A stretch of 64,000 nucleotides of DNA from positions 1 to 64,000 of the forward strand of contig JAFYAQ010000030.1 in NCBI GenBank assembly GCA_017540645.1, given 5' to 3'. The DNA is from Oscillospiraceae bacterium (GTDB taxonomy: Bacteria; Bacillota; Clostridia; Oscillospirales; Oscillospiraceae). The notes under the pieces were generated by a model that was given only the letters and a program-made list of their open reading frames with translations, ran no database searches and was not told where the DNA came from. Made by a program: the position numbers and the translations under genes. How positions within the stretch are numbered: position 1 is the first letter of the stretch; every line of letters begins with the position of its first letter. Positions 22,305-31,461 of the stretch are shown piece after piece.

Positions 22305-23258
22305 ATGAAGCACTTCCCGTTCCCCGGCTACGAGAACCACTACTGCTCCAACCTGGCGCAGAAAACACCGGAGGAGCTGGAGCGGGCCAAGGCGCAGGGC
22401 GCTGCCATGATGGCTTTCACCGCACCCGAGGGAATGGTCATCGAGGATCGCGCCATCGCCGGTCCCGACGAAGGCCAGAAGCTGAACATCCGCGTGTTCA
22501 CCCCCAAGGAGCTGGTCGGCAAGGAAAGCCCTGTCGTCCTGGATATCCACGGCGGCGGCTGGGTCGCCGGCAACCTGGATATCGACAACGCCCGCTGCGC
22601 CGCTATCGCAACCCGCGTGCCCTGCCGTGTAGTCACCGTCGATTACCGTCTCAGCGGCCCCAAGGAGATCCACTACCCCATGCCCCTGATGGACTGCTAT
22701 ACCGCCTTTGAGTATGCCAAGACCATGGAAGGCAGCAACGGCAAGGTCGGTCTCCACGGCTCCAGCTCCGGCGGCAACCTGGCCGGCGGTCTGGCCCTCT
22801 ACCTGCGCGACAAGAATGAGGACTGCGCTCTGGCTGTGCTGAACTGCCCCTGCGTCAGCACCGGTTTCAATGAGGATCTGGCCTACCACCAGAACTACGA
22901 TCTGCGCATGGGCCCCGACAAGAAGGCCATCGGCGCCGAGAACTGCTACCTGGACGGCTATCTGGAAGGCCAGCAGGGCAAGACGCCCGCCTACTATGCC
23001 TTCCCCCTGTACGCCCACGACGTTGGCATGCTCTGCCCCCACTTCATCCTGGTGGGCGAGTATGACACCCTGCGGGACGACGGCTGGAAGTACGCCCGCC
23101 GTCTACTGGACGCCGGCGTACCCACCGAGGTCATGCTGGGCGGCCGCAGCTGCCACTGCTGGACCGCTTGCCCGGGCGTTTACACCGATGTGACCCACGA
23201 CCTGATCGCTCTGGCCTTCCAGAGAGAGTTCGGTCTGCTGGATCATCTGAAGAAGTAA
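22305..23258 (+). CDS. Alpha/beta hydrolase of the hormone-sensitive lipase group
   Basis: 317 residues. The oxyanion motif HGGGW (82-86), nucleophile elbow GSSSG (152-156, Ser154), acid in VGEYDTLRDDG and a late His in the RSCHCWT segment give the catalytic triad of HSL-type (family IV) carboxylesterases such as acetyl esterase Aes. It likely cleaves a short-chain ester in the cytoplasm. AAGGAGG lies about nine bases before the ATG. The next gene, a citrate-type transporter, could supply the esterified acid. Confidence 0.9.
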   Translation: MKHFPFPGYENHYCSNLAQKTPEELERAKAQGAAMMAFTAPEGMVIEDRAIAGPDEGQKLNIRVFTPKELVGKESPVVLDIHGGGWVAGNLDIDNARCAAIATRVPCRVVTVDYRLSGPKEIHYPMPLMDCYTAFEYAKTMEGSNGKVGLHGSSSGGNLAGGLALYLRDKNEDCALAVLNCPCVSTGFNEDLAYHQNYDLRMGPDKKAIGAENCYLDGYLEGQQGKTPAYYAFPLYAHDVGMLCPHFILVGEYDTLRDDGWKYARRLLDAGVPTEVMLGGRSCHCWTACPGVYTDVTHDLIALAFQREFGLLDHLKK

Positions 23259-23303
23259 GCACATACCCATTATAAAAAATTTAAATCAGAGAGGGGAAAA
23301 ACT

Positions 23304-24689
23304 ATGTCACCGACTGTCATGGCAATCATTATGATCGTCGTAGTCGTGGCCGCCATCATCTGGAACAAGATCCCGATGAACTTCATCATGTTCGTGATTC
23401 CTGTGGTGTGCGCGCTCATCCTGGGCTACAACGTCAGCGAGATCAGCAGCGCGATCCTGGGCCAGATCAGCTCCGTTATGGGTTCCTCCGGCTGGATGCT
23501 GCTGTTCGGCCTGATCTTCTTCACCATGCTCACCGAGTCCGGCATGTTCGACATCATCATCGGCAAGCTGCTGGGCATCGTGGGCAAAAAGCTGAACGTC
23601 TTCTGGGTGCTGATCCTCACCGCCGCGATCTCCGCCATCGCCTACCTGACCGCCAACATGTCCACCACCTACCTGATCGTGTTCCCCATCATGATCCCTC
23701 TGTTCAAGCGCTACAAGATGGATCAGCGCTGGGCCTTCATCGTCTGCCAGAGCGCCATCGCCATGATGTGCTGGCTGCCCTGGGGCATCGGCGTCGTCAA
23801 CTCCGCCGCCATGGCCTCCACCGCCGAGGTGGCTGTCTCCGCTGAGCAGCTGGCCACTGAGTCCATCCCCTACGGTCTGACCATCCTGCCCGTCATCATT
23901 CTCCAGGCCCTCTATTTCTCCATGCAGCATAAGAAGAAATACGGCACCCTGGAAGCGCAGGCCGAGGAAGTGGCTGATGCCAACGCTCCCAAGCAGGAGA
24001 AGGAATTCGCCCGTCCCAAGCTGTTCTGGTTCAACCTGATCGTTTTTGTGGCGGTCGTCCTGGTCCTGGCCGTGTGGAACAAACCGAGCAGGGATCCCGG
24101 CTGGAAGATTCCCAGCTACCTGGTTTTCATTCTCGGCTCCATCGTCCTGGCCATGGTCAACTACCCCAAGGATTTCGGCAAGATCTGGAACAAGTCCGGC
24201 ATGACCTTCTACAACGTGCTGATCATGCTGATCGCCATCTGCTTCTATCTGGCCATCTTCAATATCAAGAAAGACGGCACTCCCTCCATGGTCGACTCCC
24301 TGGCAGGAATGCTGACCAGCATCTTCCCCAGCTGGCTGATCAGCCTCCTGGTGCCCATCTTCCTGCTGCTGTGCGTGCCCATCATCCGCTACGTGCCCTA
24401 CCAGGTCTACAACGCCATGTACCCCATGCTGATCGCCATGGGCGCCACCCGCGGCATCCTGCCCATCGCCGTCATCGCCCCCTTTGTGTGCCAGATCGCC
24501 TTCGCCACCTCTGCCACGCTGATGAACTCCGCCACCTTTGTCGGCTGCTCCCTCTGCGAGCAGGACGACGTGGCCGGCTACGTCAAGTACGCCAGCCCCA
24601 TCATGTTCGTGTCCAACGCCATTTCCATCGTCATCTGCCTGCTGCTGGCCTTGATGAAGGTCGGCGTGTTCGCGAACTTCATCTGGTAA
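23304..24689 (+). CDS. CitMHS-family transporter
   Basis: 461 residues, about twelve membrane segments. FGLIFFTMLTESGMFDIIIGKLLGIVG, then LTANMSTTYLIVFPIMIPLFKRYKMD and WLPWGIGVVNSAAM, correspond to the conserved first-half signature of CitM/CitH Mg- or Ca-citrate transporters (with TANMSTTYL replacing LDGDGTTTYL), and CVPIIRYVPYQVYNAMYPMLIAMG is near the second signature. The change in the first motif suggests a substrate other than metal-citrate. GAGAGGGG precedes the ATG. Third gene of the operon starting at 21777; a T-rich hairpin terminator follows. Confidence 0.85.
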   Translation: MSPTVMAIIMIVVVVAAIIWNKIPMNFIMFVIPVVCALILGYNVSEISSAILGQISSVMGSSGWMLLFGLIFFTMLTESGMFDIIIGKLLGIVGKKLNVFWVLILTAAISAIAYLTANMSTTYLIVFPIMIPLFKRYKMDQRWAFIVCQSAIAMMCWLPWGIGVVNSAAMASTAEVAVSAEQLATESIPYGLTILPVIILQALYFSMQHKKKYGTLEAQAEEVADANAPKQEKEFARPKLFWFNLIVFVAVVLVLAVWNKPSRDPGWKIPSYLVFILGSIVLAMVNYPKDFGKIWNKSGMTFYNVLIMLIAICFYLAIFNIKKDGTPSMVDSLAGMLTSIFPSWLISLLVPIFLLLCVPIIRYVPYQVYNAMYPMLIAMGATRGILPIAVIAPFVCQIAFATSATLMNSATFVGCSLCEQDDVAGYVKYASPIMFVSNAISIVICLLLALMKVGVFANFIW

Positions 24690-24707
24690 TCCCAAATAAC
24701 ATCAAAA

Positions 24708-24738
24708 AACGCCGGTCCCTCGGGATCGGCGTTTTTTT
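24708..24738 (+). terminator. Terminator of the CitMHS operon
   Basis: AACGCCGGTCC with GGATCGGCGTT, a small TCG-type loop and seven T residues. A-rich left flank gives some function on the minus strand too. Confidence 0.88.
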
Positions 24739-24749
24739 GCGTCCATGTT

Positions 24750-25046
24750 TTATTTTTGCCCCGGATCGCCCGGGATACCGTCAGGATAATACTCCCGAAG
24801 CTCTTCTTCGATCGCCTTGCGTTCCTTTTCAAAGCGGAAGTAAAAGTACAGCCCTAAGGCTACCGCCAGTCCCCCGATAAACAGCAGTCCGGTCTGCCCT
24901 CCGCCGATGCCGAAAAAGAGCAGCACCGCTCCCAGGGACAGGCCGTAGCCCATGCGGTTGCGCTGGCCCAGGAGCCATTTGCGCTGGAGCTTCTTGACTC
25001 TCAGCCCCTCAGCGGTGAGGCGGTTCGAGCTTTGTTCATTATCCAT
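24750..25046 (-). CDS. Small two-helix membrane protein, unknown function
   Basis: 98 residues: a basic N-terminal segment (RVKKLQRKWLLGQRNRMGYG), two hydrophobic helices (about 35-50 and 52-70) and an acidic tail (EKERKAIEEELREYYPDG). No family recognised. AAGGAGA lies six bases before the ATG, so it is very likely translated. It is divergent from the AraC regulator at 25140. Confidence 0.65.
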   Translation of the reverse strand: MDNEQSSNRLTAEGLRVKKLQRKWLLGQRNRMGYGLSLGAVLLFFGIGGGQTGLLFIGGLAVALGLYFYFRFEKERKAIEEELREYYPDGIPGDPGQK

Positions 25047-25139
25047 GTTTCTCCTTTCTGCGCCGCCGCGGCGGACATCTTTGATTTTGACAGGCGTGTC
25101 CTGCTCGTGATATGATAGAGCACGGAAGGGTGATTTACC

Positions 25140-26048
25140 ATGTGGACATATAATTTCAGCGACACACCGCCGCAGGACGAGGGGCCGGTGCTGCAGTTTA
25201 TCGAGTTCAGCCGCAGTATATACGGCCACAGCCGCCCGTACCACGCCCATGAGGAGTATCACATCCTGTTCTGCACCAAGGGACGGGCTTATCTGCGCCT
25301 GGGCGAAATCGAGCTGGATATCACTCCCGGGATGATCGCCCTGATCCCTCCCGGCGTGCTCCACAGCATTGGGCCACGACAGGAGGGTCTGGAATTCTGG
25401 GGCATCTCCTTTTCTCCTTCCGGTCCGGAGGACGAGATCGTCCGTTTTCAACGTTCCTGCAACGCCTATACCGCGGATTTCTCCGGCTTTCGCGACTATG
25501 TGGAGGGGGCGTTTCTCTTTATCCATGAGACCGCCAACCGGGCCAGGGAAACCGGCGATCCCCATCGGGAGGAGCTTGCGGAGCAGATCATACGCAGCCA
25601 GACGAGCGTGCTGGTCTACTTTGCCTTGAGCATGTTTTCCACCCACCCCTATCGGCATCCCCTGCCCCGGGAGGGTTCCATGGACAAGGTGATGCGCTGG
25701 ATCATGGAGCATTACGCGGAAAACATTACCTTGGACGCGCTGGCGGAGCGTTTTGCCCTCAGCCCGTCCCACCTGTCCCGGAAATTCCAGGAGGCCTTTC
25801 AGGTCTCCCCCATCAACTACCTGATCGACTATCGGATCAGCATGGCCAAAGACCTGCTGATCCATACCGACAAGCCCATCGCCCAGGTCGCCGAGGAGGT
25901 GGGATATGCCAATCCCTATCACTTCAGCTCTCTGTTTTCCCGGCGGACGGGACTGACGCCCCAGCAGATGCGGAGCGTTTGCCGCCAGTCCACCACCCAG
26001 CCGGAGGAGGTAATCTTCCCGGGCGAAGAGAAATCGGATCCTGCATAA
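25140..26048 (+). CDS. AraC-family transcriptional regulator
   Basis: 302 residues. The N-terminal cupin-like sensor (YHAHEEYHILFCTKGRAYLRLG, PGMIALIPPGVLHSI) is followed by a C-terminal double HTH (about residues 180-280): ITLDALAERFALSPSHLSRKFQ and IAQVAEEVGYANPYHFSSLFSRRTGLTPQQMR. The sensor type usually binds a sugar or related small molecule. It may control nearby transport genes, such as the CitMHS operon upstream or the divergent small membrane protein, but no operator is evident. A perfect hairpin terminator follows. Confidence 0.93.
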   Translation: MWTYNFSDTPPQDEGPVLQFIEFSRSIYGHSRPYHAHEEYHILFCTKGRAYLRLGEIELDITPGMIALIPPGVLHSIGPRQEGLEFWGISFSPSGPEDEIVRFQRSCNAYTADFSGFRDYVEGAFLFIHETANRARETGDPHREELAEQIIRSQTSVLVYFALSMFSTHPYRHPLPREGSMDKVMRWIMEHYAENITLDALAERFALSPSHLSRKFQEAFQVSPINYLIDYRISMAKDLLIHTDKPIAQVAEEVGYANPYHFSSLFSRRTGLTPQQMRSVCRQSTTQPEEVIFPGEEKSDPA

Positions 26049-26079
26049 GAAGGGCGCTTTAGGCGCCCTTCTTTTTTTA
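26047..26079 (+). terminator. Terminator between araC-type gene and split ThrE genes
   Basis: 11-base perfect stem (26047-26057 with 26063-26073) followed by TTTTTTT. The minus strand lacks a good T-run. Confidence 0.85.
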
Positions 26080-26511
26080 TTTTTTCCGGAACGGCCGGAA
26101 GAGGATCGGCGTCAGCATGCAGCCCAGGGCGATGCCGAACAGGCTCATGAGCAGCAGCGTCAGATTGGCGCTGGCCGCCGCATGGTCCAGCTGGATCATG
26201 GCCAGGACCATCTTATAGAGGATATCGCCGGGGATCAGCAGCACTACGGCCGGGTAAACGTACTTGGCGATGGGCTCCGTCCGGTGCCGTGCCACGATCT
26301 CCGCGTACAGCGTGCCGATGGCGGCGGCGATGAGGGTGTAGACAAAGCGCTCCATGCCCAATGCCTCGCAGGAGACGATGACGGCGCGGGTGAGCACGCC
26401 GGCGATGCCGGAGAGGTACAGCTCCCCCTTGCGGATGCCGAAGCAGATGCCGAAGCCCACCGTGCAGGTGAAGGCCGCGATCAGGCCGAAAAGGATTTCC
26501 CAAACATTCAT
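26077..26511 (-). CDS. Threonine/serine exporter, ThrE_2 (YjjB-like) subunit
   Basis: 144 residues, four to five hydrophobic segments: WEILFGLIAAFTCTVGFGICFGI, RKGELYLSGIAGVLTRAV, YAEIVARHRTEPIAKYVYPAVVLLIPGDILYK. The IPG motif in the middle of a helix is typical of the DUF3815/ThrE_2 half of ThrE-type exporters. It follows the gene for the N-terminal half by 14 bases, so the two products form a split transporter of the YjjP/YjjB kind, known to export small acids or amino acids. Confidence 0.88.
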   Translation of the reverse strand: MNVWEILFGLIAAFTCTVGFGICFGIRKGELYLSGIAGVLTRAVIVSCEALGMERFVYTLIAAAIGTLYAEIVARHRTEPIAKYVYPAVVLLIPGDILYKMVLAMIQLDHAAASANLTLLLMSLFGIALGCMLTPILFRPFRKK

Positions 26512-26525
26512 TCTCTCACCCTCCC

Positions 26526-27332
26526 TCAGAGCAGGAAGCCCAGGCAGAGGCTGGAAAGGGCAAAGCCGCAGGCCACCGCCAGGGTCTCAATGAAGGCTGT
26601 CATGAACAGGAGGCCGCCGCTAAGCACCTTGCCGAAGAGGATCTCCCGGCAGGCGTTGATCAGCGGGATGCCGGGGATCAGGCCGATGCAGTTGATGACC
26701 ATCAGGAGATAGGGGTCCGGGTGGAGGCCTATGGCGGAGCCCAGCATCAGCACGCAGCCGGCCAGAAACGCAGCAGCGCCGCACAAAAGGAAGCGGTTGA
26801 CATGCAGCTTTTCGCCCAGATACATCTGAAAGCCCATGGCCACGGCGATGCCGATGGTCACCAGGATCGCGCCCATGACGCCCGCGCGGAAATAATAGCT
26901 GAGGGAAACCAGGGCCAGAGCCATCCCCGCGATGATCATATACCGGGGATAGACATGCCCCACCGTTATATCCCGGAGTTTCTTTCCCAGCTCCGCGGTG
27001 GGGAGGGTCTGCTTCTGCAGGGACCAGACCAGGCGGTTGAGCACCGTCAGCTGCTCCAGATTTACATGGATCTCGCCCACTTCCTTGTGGACGGACACCA
27101 TTTCGCTCTCCCCGGCCGGCAGGACGGATACCATAACGGTATGGGGCAGAATGAACAGCTCCACGTTTTTGAATCCGTAGATATCAAAAATCCGGCGGAT
27201 CATCATATCCGCTCTCCATATCTCGCCGCCGCTCATCAGCAGACTGGCGCCGTAGTCCACCGCAAATTCGGTGAGTTGGGCGACCTCCAGGCGGCTGAGC
27301 GGCTTTTGCTTTTCCAAAACCGTTGCAGGCAT
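26526..27332 (-). CDS. Threonine/serine exporter, ThrE N-terminal (YjjP-like) subunit
   Basis: 268 residues. A cytoplasmic domain with YGASLLMSGGEIWRAD and VELFILPHTVMVSV, the signature of DUF1212/ThrE, precedes about five membrane segments; PRYMIIAGMALALVSLSYYF and NCIGLIPGIPLINACREI are further family features. Partner of the adjacent ThrE_2 gene. AAAGGAAAG precedes the ATG. A role in exporting threonine, serine or a dicarboxylate such as succinate is known for relatives; substrate here is unproven. Confidence 0.9.
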   Translation of the reverse strand: MPATVLEKQKPLSRLEVAQLTEFAVDYGASLLMSGGEIWRADMMIRRIFDIYGFKNVELFILPHTVMVSVLPAGESEMVSVHKEVGEIHVNLEQLTVLNRLVWSLQKQTLPTAELGKKLRDITVGHVYPRYMIIAGMALALVSLSYYFRAGVMGAILVTIGIAVAMGFQMYLGEKLHVNRFLLCGAAAFLAGCVLMLGSAIGLHPDPYLLMVINCIGLIPGIPLINACREILFGKVLSGGLLFMTAFIETLAVACGFALSSLCLGFLL

Positions 27333-27453
27333 AGATTGCTTTCCTTTCCTTTTTCCCGCGCAGCGCGGTCGATTTCTGACAGTATACCGGATAGACCACG
27401 CATTTTCAACTGCTTTCTGTCAGATTTGCCCCTATATTTGGAGAAAAAAAGGC

Positions 27454-27482
27454 TTTACAAATGGAAAATAATATGCTAATAT
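27454..27482 (+). promoter_or_regulatory. Promoter of rpsO
   Basis: TTTACA (27454-27459), 17-base spacer, TAATAT (27477-27482), about 94 bases before the rpsO start. Confidence 0.65.
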
Positions 27483-27494
27483 ACACAAGACTTT

Positions 27495-27544
27495 GACCGC
27501 CGCGCCCAGTGAACGGCCACCTTTCAGCCGCCACTTAGCCGGTC
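27495..27544 (+). promoter_or_regulatory. Candidate S15 autoregulatory leader structure
   Basis: GACCG (27495-27499) pairs with CGGUC (27540-27544), enclosing AGUG/CACU (27508-27511 with 27532-27535) stacked on CGGC/GCCG (27514-27517 with 27527-27530). The structured leader sits between the promoter and rpsO. S15 binds its own mRNA leader in several bacteria, with differing RNA folds; whether it does so here is inference. Confidence 0.35.
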
Positions 27545-27575
27545 GGAATGAAAAAAACAGAAAGGAATCATCGAC

Positions 27576-27842
27576 ATGATCACCAAGGACCAGAAAACCG
27601 CCGTTATCGAGAACAACAAGACCCACGAGAAGGACACCGGTTCCCCCGAAGTCCAGGTCGCCATCCTCACCGAGCGCATCCGTCAGCTGACCGAGCATCT
27701 GAAGAAGCATCCCAACGACGATCACAGCCGTCTGGGTATGTACAAGATGGTCGGCAAGCGCCGTCGTCTGCTGGAGTACATGGCCAAGAAGGACATCGAG
27801 CGTTACCGTGCTATCATTGCTAAGCTGGGTATCCGCGGATAA
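27576..27842 (+). CDS. rpsO: 30S ribosomal protein S15
   Basis: 88 residues, full length. [50 protein letters not shown] is the S15 core that binds the 16S rRNA central domain three-way junction. AAAGGA lies about ten bases before the ATG. The usual rpsO-pnp order is kept. A terminator hairpin lies between the two genes. Confidence 0.98.
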   Translation: MITKDQKTAVIENNKTHEKDTGSPEVQVAILTERIRQLTEHLKKHPNDDHSRLGMYKMVGKRRRLLEYMAKKDIERYRAIIAKLGIRG

Positions 27843-27881
27843 AATACCGCGCACCGGCTGCCGAGGGTTATGAAGGTTTTG

Positions 27882-27917
27882 ACGGAGGGACAAGTAAATA
27901 GGTCCCTCCGTTTTTTT
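27882..27917 (+). terminator. Terminator between rpsO and pnp
   Basis: ACGGAGGGAC with GTCCCTCCGT (27882-27891 and 27902-27911), 10-base loop, seven T residues. Some readthrough into pnp, or a separate pnp promoter, is required. Confidence 0.88.
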
Positions 27918-27981
27918 CACCATTCTCGACTATATTTTGAAGAAAGAAAGTAATAACAGATAATTCAAAGGAGCAAACAGA

Positions 27982-30117
27982 ATGATCATCCGACACAGAG
28001 AATTCCCCAATTTCCGGCGCTACGAAATGGACTACTGCGGCCGTCCTCTCTTTATGGAGGTGGGCAAGATGGCCGAACTGTGCAACGCCGCTGTGCTGGT
28101 GGGCTATGGCGAGACCCGGGTGCTGGTCACCGCCACCGCCTCTGCCCGTCCCAAGGACGGCATCGACTACTTCCCTCTCGCCGTTGACTTCAACGAGAAG
28201 CTGTACGCCGTGGGCCGTATCCCCGGCAGCTTTAACCGTCGGGAGGGCCGTCCCTCTCTGAACGCGGTGCTGGCCGGCCGTCTGATCGACCGTCCCATGC
28301 GTCCCCTGTTCCCCGCTGACCTGCGCAACGATGTTGTTATCGCCTGCGAGGTCCTGGCCGTGGACCGGGACTGCAGCCCGGAGATCACCGCCATGATCGG
28401 CGCCTCCGCCGCCGTGTCCATCTCCGACATCCCCTTCAACGGGCCCATCGCCGGCATCGTGCTGGGCTGGGACGGGGAGAAGTACCTCTTCAACCCCACC
28501 GCCGAGGAGAAAGCCTCCAACCGGATGATCACCACCATCGCCGCCACCCACAAGAAGATCGTCATGATCGAGTCCGAGGCCGATCAGGTGCCCGAGGACG
28601 TGATGTACGAGGGCATCGTCCAGGCCCATGAGAAGCTCCAGGGCGTACTGGATCTGATCGACACCATGGTAGCCGAGATCGGCAAGGAGAAGTTCTCCTA
28701 CGAGCATGCGGCCTTTGACCAGGAGCTGTTCGACACGCTGGTTGCCAACGACTTTGAGGCTATGGAATACTGCATGGACACCGACGACAAGAACGTCCGG
28801 GAGGCCCGCGTGAACGACTGGGTCACCGCCATGCAGCAGAAGTACGAGGCCGAGCATCCCGACATGATGCAGTATATGGACGAGATCCTCTACAAGATCC
28901 AGAAGAAAGTGGTCAAGAAATGGCTGCTGGCCGGCAAGCGTGTGGACGGCCGGGCTATGAACGAGATCCGTCCGCTGGACACCGAGGTGGGTGTGCTGCC
29001 CGTAGTGCACGGCTCCGCCCTGTTCTCCCGGGGCCAGACCCAGGTGCTCTCCATCGCCACGCTGAACACCCTCTCTGCCGCCCAGAAGCTGGACACCATC
29101 TGGGATGAGACGGAAAAGCGCTTCATGCACCACTACAACATGCCCTCCTACTCCACCGGCGAGGCCCGTGCCGCCCGCAGCGTAGGACGCCGCGAGTACG
29201 GCCACGGCGCTCTGGTGGAGAAGGCGCTGCAGTGCGTCATCCCCAGTGTGGAGGATTTCCCCTATGCCATCCGCGTAGTCAGCGAGGTCCTCTCCTCCAA
29301 CGGCTCCACCTCCCAGGGCTCCGTCTGCGGCACCACCATGGCGCTGATGGACGCCGGTGTGCCCATCAAGGCGCCGGTGGCCGGCATCAGCTGCGGCCTG
29401 ATCCAGGACGGCGAGTCCTTCACCACCTTCATCGACATCCAGGGCGTGGAAGATTTCCACGGCGAGATGGACTTCAAGGTGGCCGGCACCCGGGACGGTA
29501 TCACCGCCATCCAGATGGACCTGAAGAACGACGGACTGAAGCACGAGATCGTGAAGGAAGCCTTTGAAAAGACCCGTGAGGCCCGTCTGCAGATCCTGGA
29601 CGAGGTCATGCTCAAGGCCCTGCCCGAGCCGCGCAAGGAGCTGGCCAAGACCGCGCCCAAGATGATCAACATCAAGATCAACCCCGACAAGATCCGCGAG
29701 GTCATCGGCTCCGGCGGAAAGGTCATCCAGAAGATCACCGCCGACACCGGCACGAAGATCGACATCAACGACGACGGCAACATCTATATTGCCTCCGAGG
29801 ATATCGAGGCCTGCCGTCAGGCCCGGAAGATCATCGAGGGGATCGTATTTGAGCCGGAAGTGGGCGCCCTGTACTACGGCAAGGTAGTCCGCATCATCCC
29901 CATCGGAGCCTTCGTTGAGCTCTCTCCCGGCAAGGACGGCATGGTCCATATCAAGGATCTGGAGTTCAAGCGCACCGAGAAGGTGGAAGACGTGCTGAAC
30001 ATCGGCGACTGGACCTGGGTAAAGGTCATCGAGATCGACGACCGTGGCCGGATCAATCTGAGCCGCAAGGAAGCGCTGAAAGAGCGGGGCGAGGACGGCC
30101 CCCACAGCCGCGGCTGA
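27982..30117 (+). CDS. pnp: Polyribonucleotide nucleotidyltransferase (PNPase)
   Basis: 711 residues. Two RNase PH domains (first with RREGRPS, second with the RGQTQVLSIATL and GSSTSQGSVCG-like region), an alpha-helical linker, a KH domain (NPDKIREVIGSGGKVIQKI) and an S1 domain (GKVVRIIPIGAFVELSPGKDGMVHI). It degrades RNA 3' to 5' phosphorolytically and takes part in the RNA degradosome. AAGGAG (27968-27973) precedes the ATG. The long open frame on the opposite strand is a by-product of GC-rich codon use. Confidence 0.98.
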   Translation: MIIRHREFPNFRRYEMDYCGRPLFMEVGKMAELCNAAVLVGYGETRVLVTATASARPKDGIDYFPLAVDFNEKLYAVGRIPGSFNRREGRPSLNAVLAGRLIDRPMRPLFPADLRNDVVIACEVLAVDRDCSPEITAMIGASAAVSISDIPFNGPIAGIVLGWDGEKYLFNPTAEEKASNRMITTIAATHKKIVMIESEADQVPEDVMYEGIVQAHEKLQGVLDLIDTMVAEIGKEKFSYEHAAFDQELFDTLVANDFEAMEYCMDTDDKNVREARVNDWVTAMQQKYEAEHPDMMQYMDEILYKIQKKVVKKWLLAGKRVDGRAMNEIRPLDTEVGVLPVVHGSALFSRGQTQVLSIATLNTLSAAQKLDTIWDETEKRFMHHYNMPSYSTGEARAARSVGRREYGHGALVEKALQCVIPSVEDFPYAIRVVSEVLSSNGSTSQGSVCGTTMALMDAGVPIKAPVAGISCGLIQDGESFTTFIDIQGVEDFHGEMDFKVAGTRDGITAIQMDLKNDGLKHEIVKEAFEKTREARLQILDEVMLKALPEPRKELAKTAPKMINIKINPDKIREVIGSGGKVIQKITADTGTKIDINDDGNIYIASEDIEACRQARKIIEGIVFEPEVGALYYGKVVRIIPIGAFVELSPGKDGMVHIKDLEFKRTEKVEDVLNIGDWTWVKVIEIDDRGRINLSRKEALKERGEDGPHSRG

Positions 30118-30126
30118 ACTATGCAA

Positions 30127-30161
30127 AAAAACGGCGGGGGCCTGTGGCTCCCGTCGTTTTT
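30127..30161 (+). terminator. Terminator after pnp
   Basis: 15-base stem with two G.T pairs (30127-30141 with 30145-30159), 3-base loop, TTTTTG tail. It immediately precedes the SD of the M16 protease gene. Confidence 0.75.
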
Positions 30162-30178
30162 GAAAACCAGGAGGAACT

Positions 30179-31423
30179 ATGATCGATTTGCTGACCCTGC
30201 CCAACGGTGTGCGACTGGTGTCCGAGCGGGTAGACTCCGTGCGCTCCGCCGCCGTGGGGATCTGGGTGGGCGCTGGGTCCCGGTGCGAGCGTGCCGGGGA
30301 AGAAGGCAGCGCCCATTTCATCGAACACATGCTTTTTAAGGGCACCAAACAAAGCTCCGCGGCGGAGCTGGCCTGGCGGATGGACGCCATCGGCGGACAA
30401 ATCAACGCCTTTACCACCAGAGATACCACCTGCTTTTATGCCCGGGTGCTGGACACCCATCTGGATCTGGCCTCCGACATCCTGACGGAGATGTTCTTCG
30501 ATTCCCTCTTCCGGGAGGAGGATGTGATGAGCGAGCGGGGCGTGGTGCTGGAGGAGATCGACATGTACCGGGACACCCCGGAGGATCTGGTGGTGGAGCA
30601 GCTGATCCGCAAGGCCTTCCCCGGGCCTCTGGGCCGTCCCGTACTGGGAAGGCCCGCCACGCTGCTGAAAATGACCGGCGAAGAGCTGCGGGCGTTCAAA
30701 GCCCGGGAGTACAGCCCGGATCGGATCGTGATCTCCCTCTGCGGCAGCTTTTCCGATTGGCAGCTTATGCGTCTGGCGGAGCGCTTCGGCGGGCTCTCGG
30801 CACCCCGGCCCAGGGCCTACAAAAATGGACAGTACCGCGCCGCTGTGGCGGTGAAGAAAAAATCCACCGAGCAAAACCACTTTTGTCTCTCCTGGCCCGG
30901 TCCCTCCGACAAGGCGGAGGAGCGTTTTGCCTGGCAGGTGCTCTCCAACATCCTGGGAGGCGGCATGTCCTCCCGCCTGTTCCAGACGGTCCGGGAGAAA
31001 TACGGTCTGTGCTACTCCATCGGCTCCTTTGTCACTCCCTTCTCGGACACCGGCATGTTCGCCATTGACACCGCCGTGAACCGGGAGTCCGAGCGGCGGG
31101 CGCTGGAGCTGATCCGCCGGGAGGTGGAGCGCTTCCGTCAGGAGGGCATCACCGCCCAGGAGCTGGATCTGACCCGGGAGCAGATCAAGTCCAATCTGGT
31201 GCTGGCCCTGGAGTCCACCTCTGCCAGAATGAACCGGATGGGATCGTCCATCCTGCTGCGGGGCCGGTGCGACCCTATCGACGAGGTAATCGAGCGCTAC
31301 GACGCCGTGAGCGCCGAGGATGTGCTGTCCCTGGCCCGGGAGCGTCTGGATCCGGAGGACATGGGCTTCTCCGCGGTGGGCCGGATCGCGGCCGCCGACG
31401 AGTATCTATCCCTGCTGAAATAA
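30179..31423 (+). CDS. M16-family zinc protease (YmxG/MPP-like)
   Basis: 414 residues. Inverted zinc motif HFIEH (His46, Glu49, His50) with a downstream ligand in SERGVVLEEIDMYRD; the N-terminal LPNGVRLVSERV and GAGSRCE lead-in and the C-terminal FLSWPGPSDKAEERFAWQVLSNILGGGMSSRLFQ region complete the two homologous halves of a pitrilysin/mitochondrial processing peptidase-type enzyme. In Firmicutes this gene (ymxG/mlpA) follows pnp, as here. AGGAGG lies five bases before the ATG. It probably degrades peptides in the cytoplasm or at the membrane; no signal peptide. Confidence 0.94.
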   Translation: MIDLLTLPNGVRLVSERVDSVRSAAVGIWVGAGSRCERAGEEGSAHFIEHMLFKGTKQSSAAELAWRMDAIGGQINAFTTRDTTCFYARVLDTHLDLASDILTEMFFDSLFREEDVMSERGVVLEEIDMYRDTPEDLVVEQLIRKAFPGPLGRPVLGRPATLLKMTGEELRAFKAREYSPDRIVISLCGSFSDWQLMRLAERFGGLSAPRPRAYKNGQYRAAVAVKKKSTEQNHFCLSWPGPSDKAEERFAWQVLSNILGGGMSSRLFQTVREKYGLCYSIGSFVTPFSDTGMFAIDTAVNRESERRALELIRREVERFRQEGITAQELDLTREQIKSNLVLALESTSARMNRMGSSILLRGRCDPIDEVIERYDAVSAEDVLSLARERLDPEDMGFSAVGRIAAADEYLSLLK

Positions 31424-31461
31424 ATAAACGGCGGTCACCCGCCGGAAAGGATGAGATAAAA

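Noticed and set aside
27868..30429. An 853-codon open frame antisense to pnp
   Set aside because: It has no recognisable domain and lies exactly opposite a clear pnp; long antisense frames are expected with GC-rich third positions. The same applies to long antisense frames opposite the C69 dipeptidase, ligA, RNase J and the CitMHS gene.
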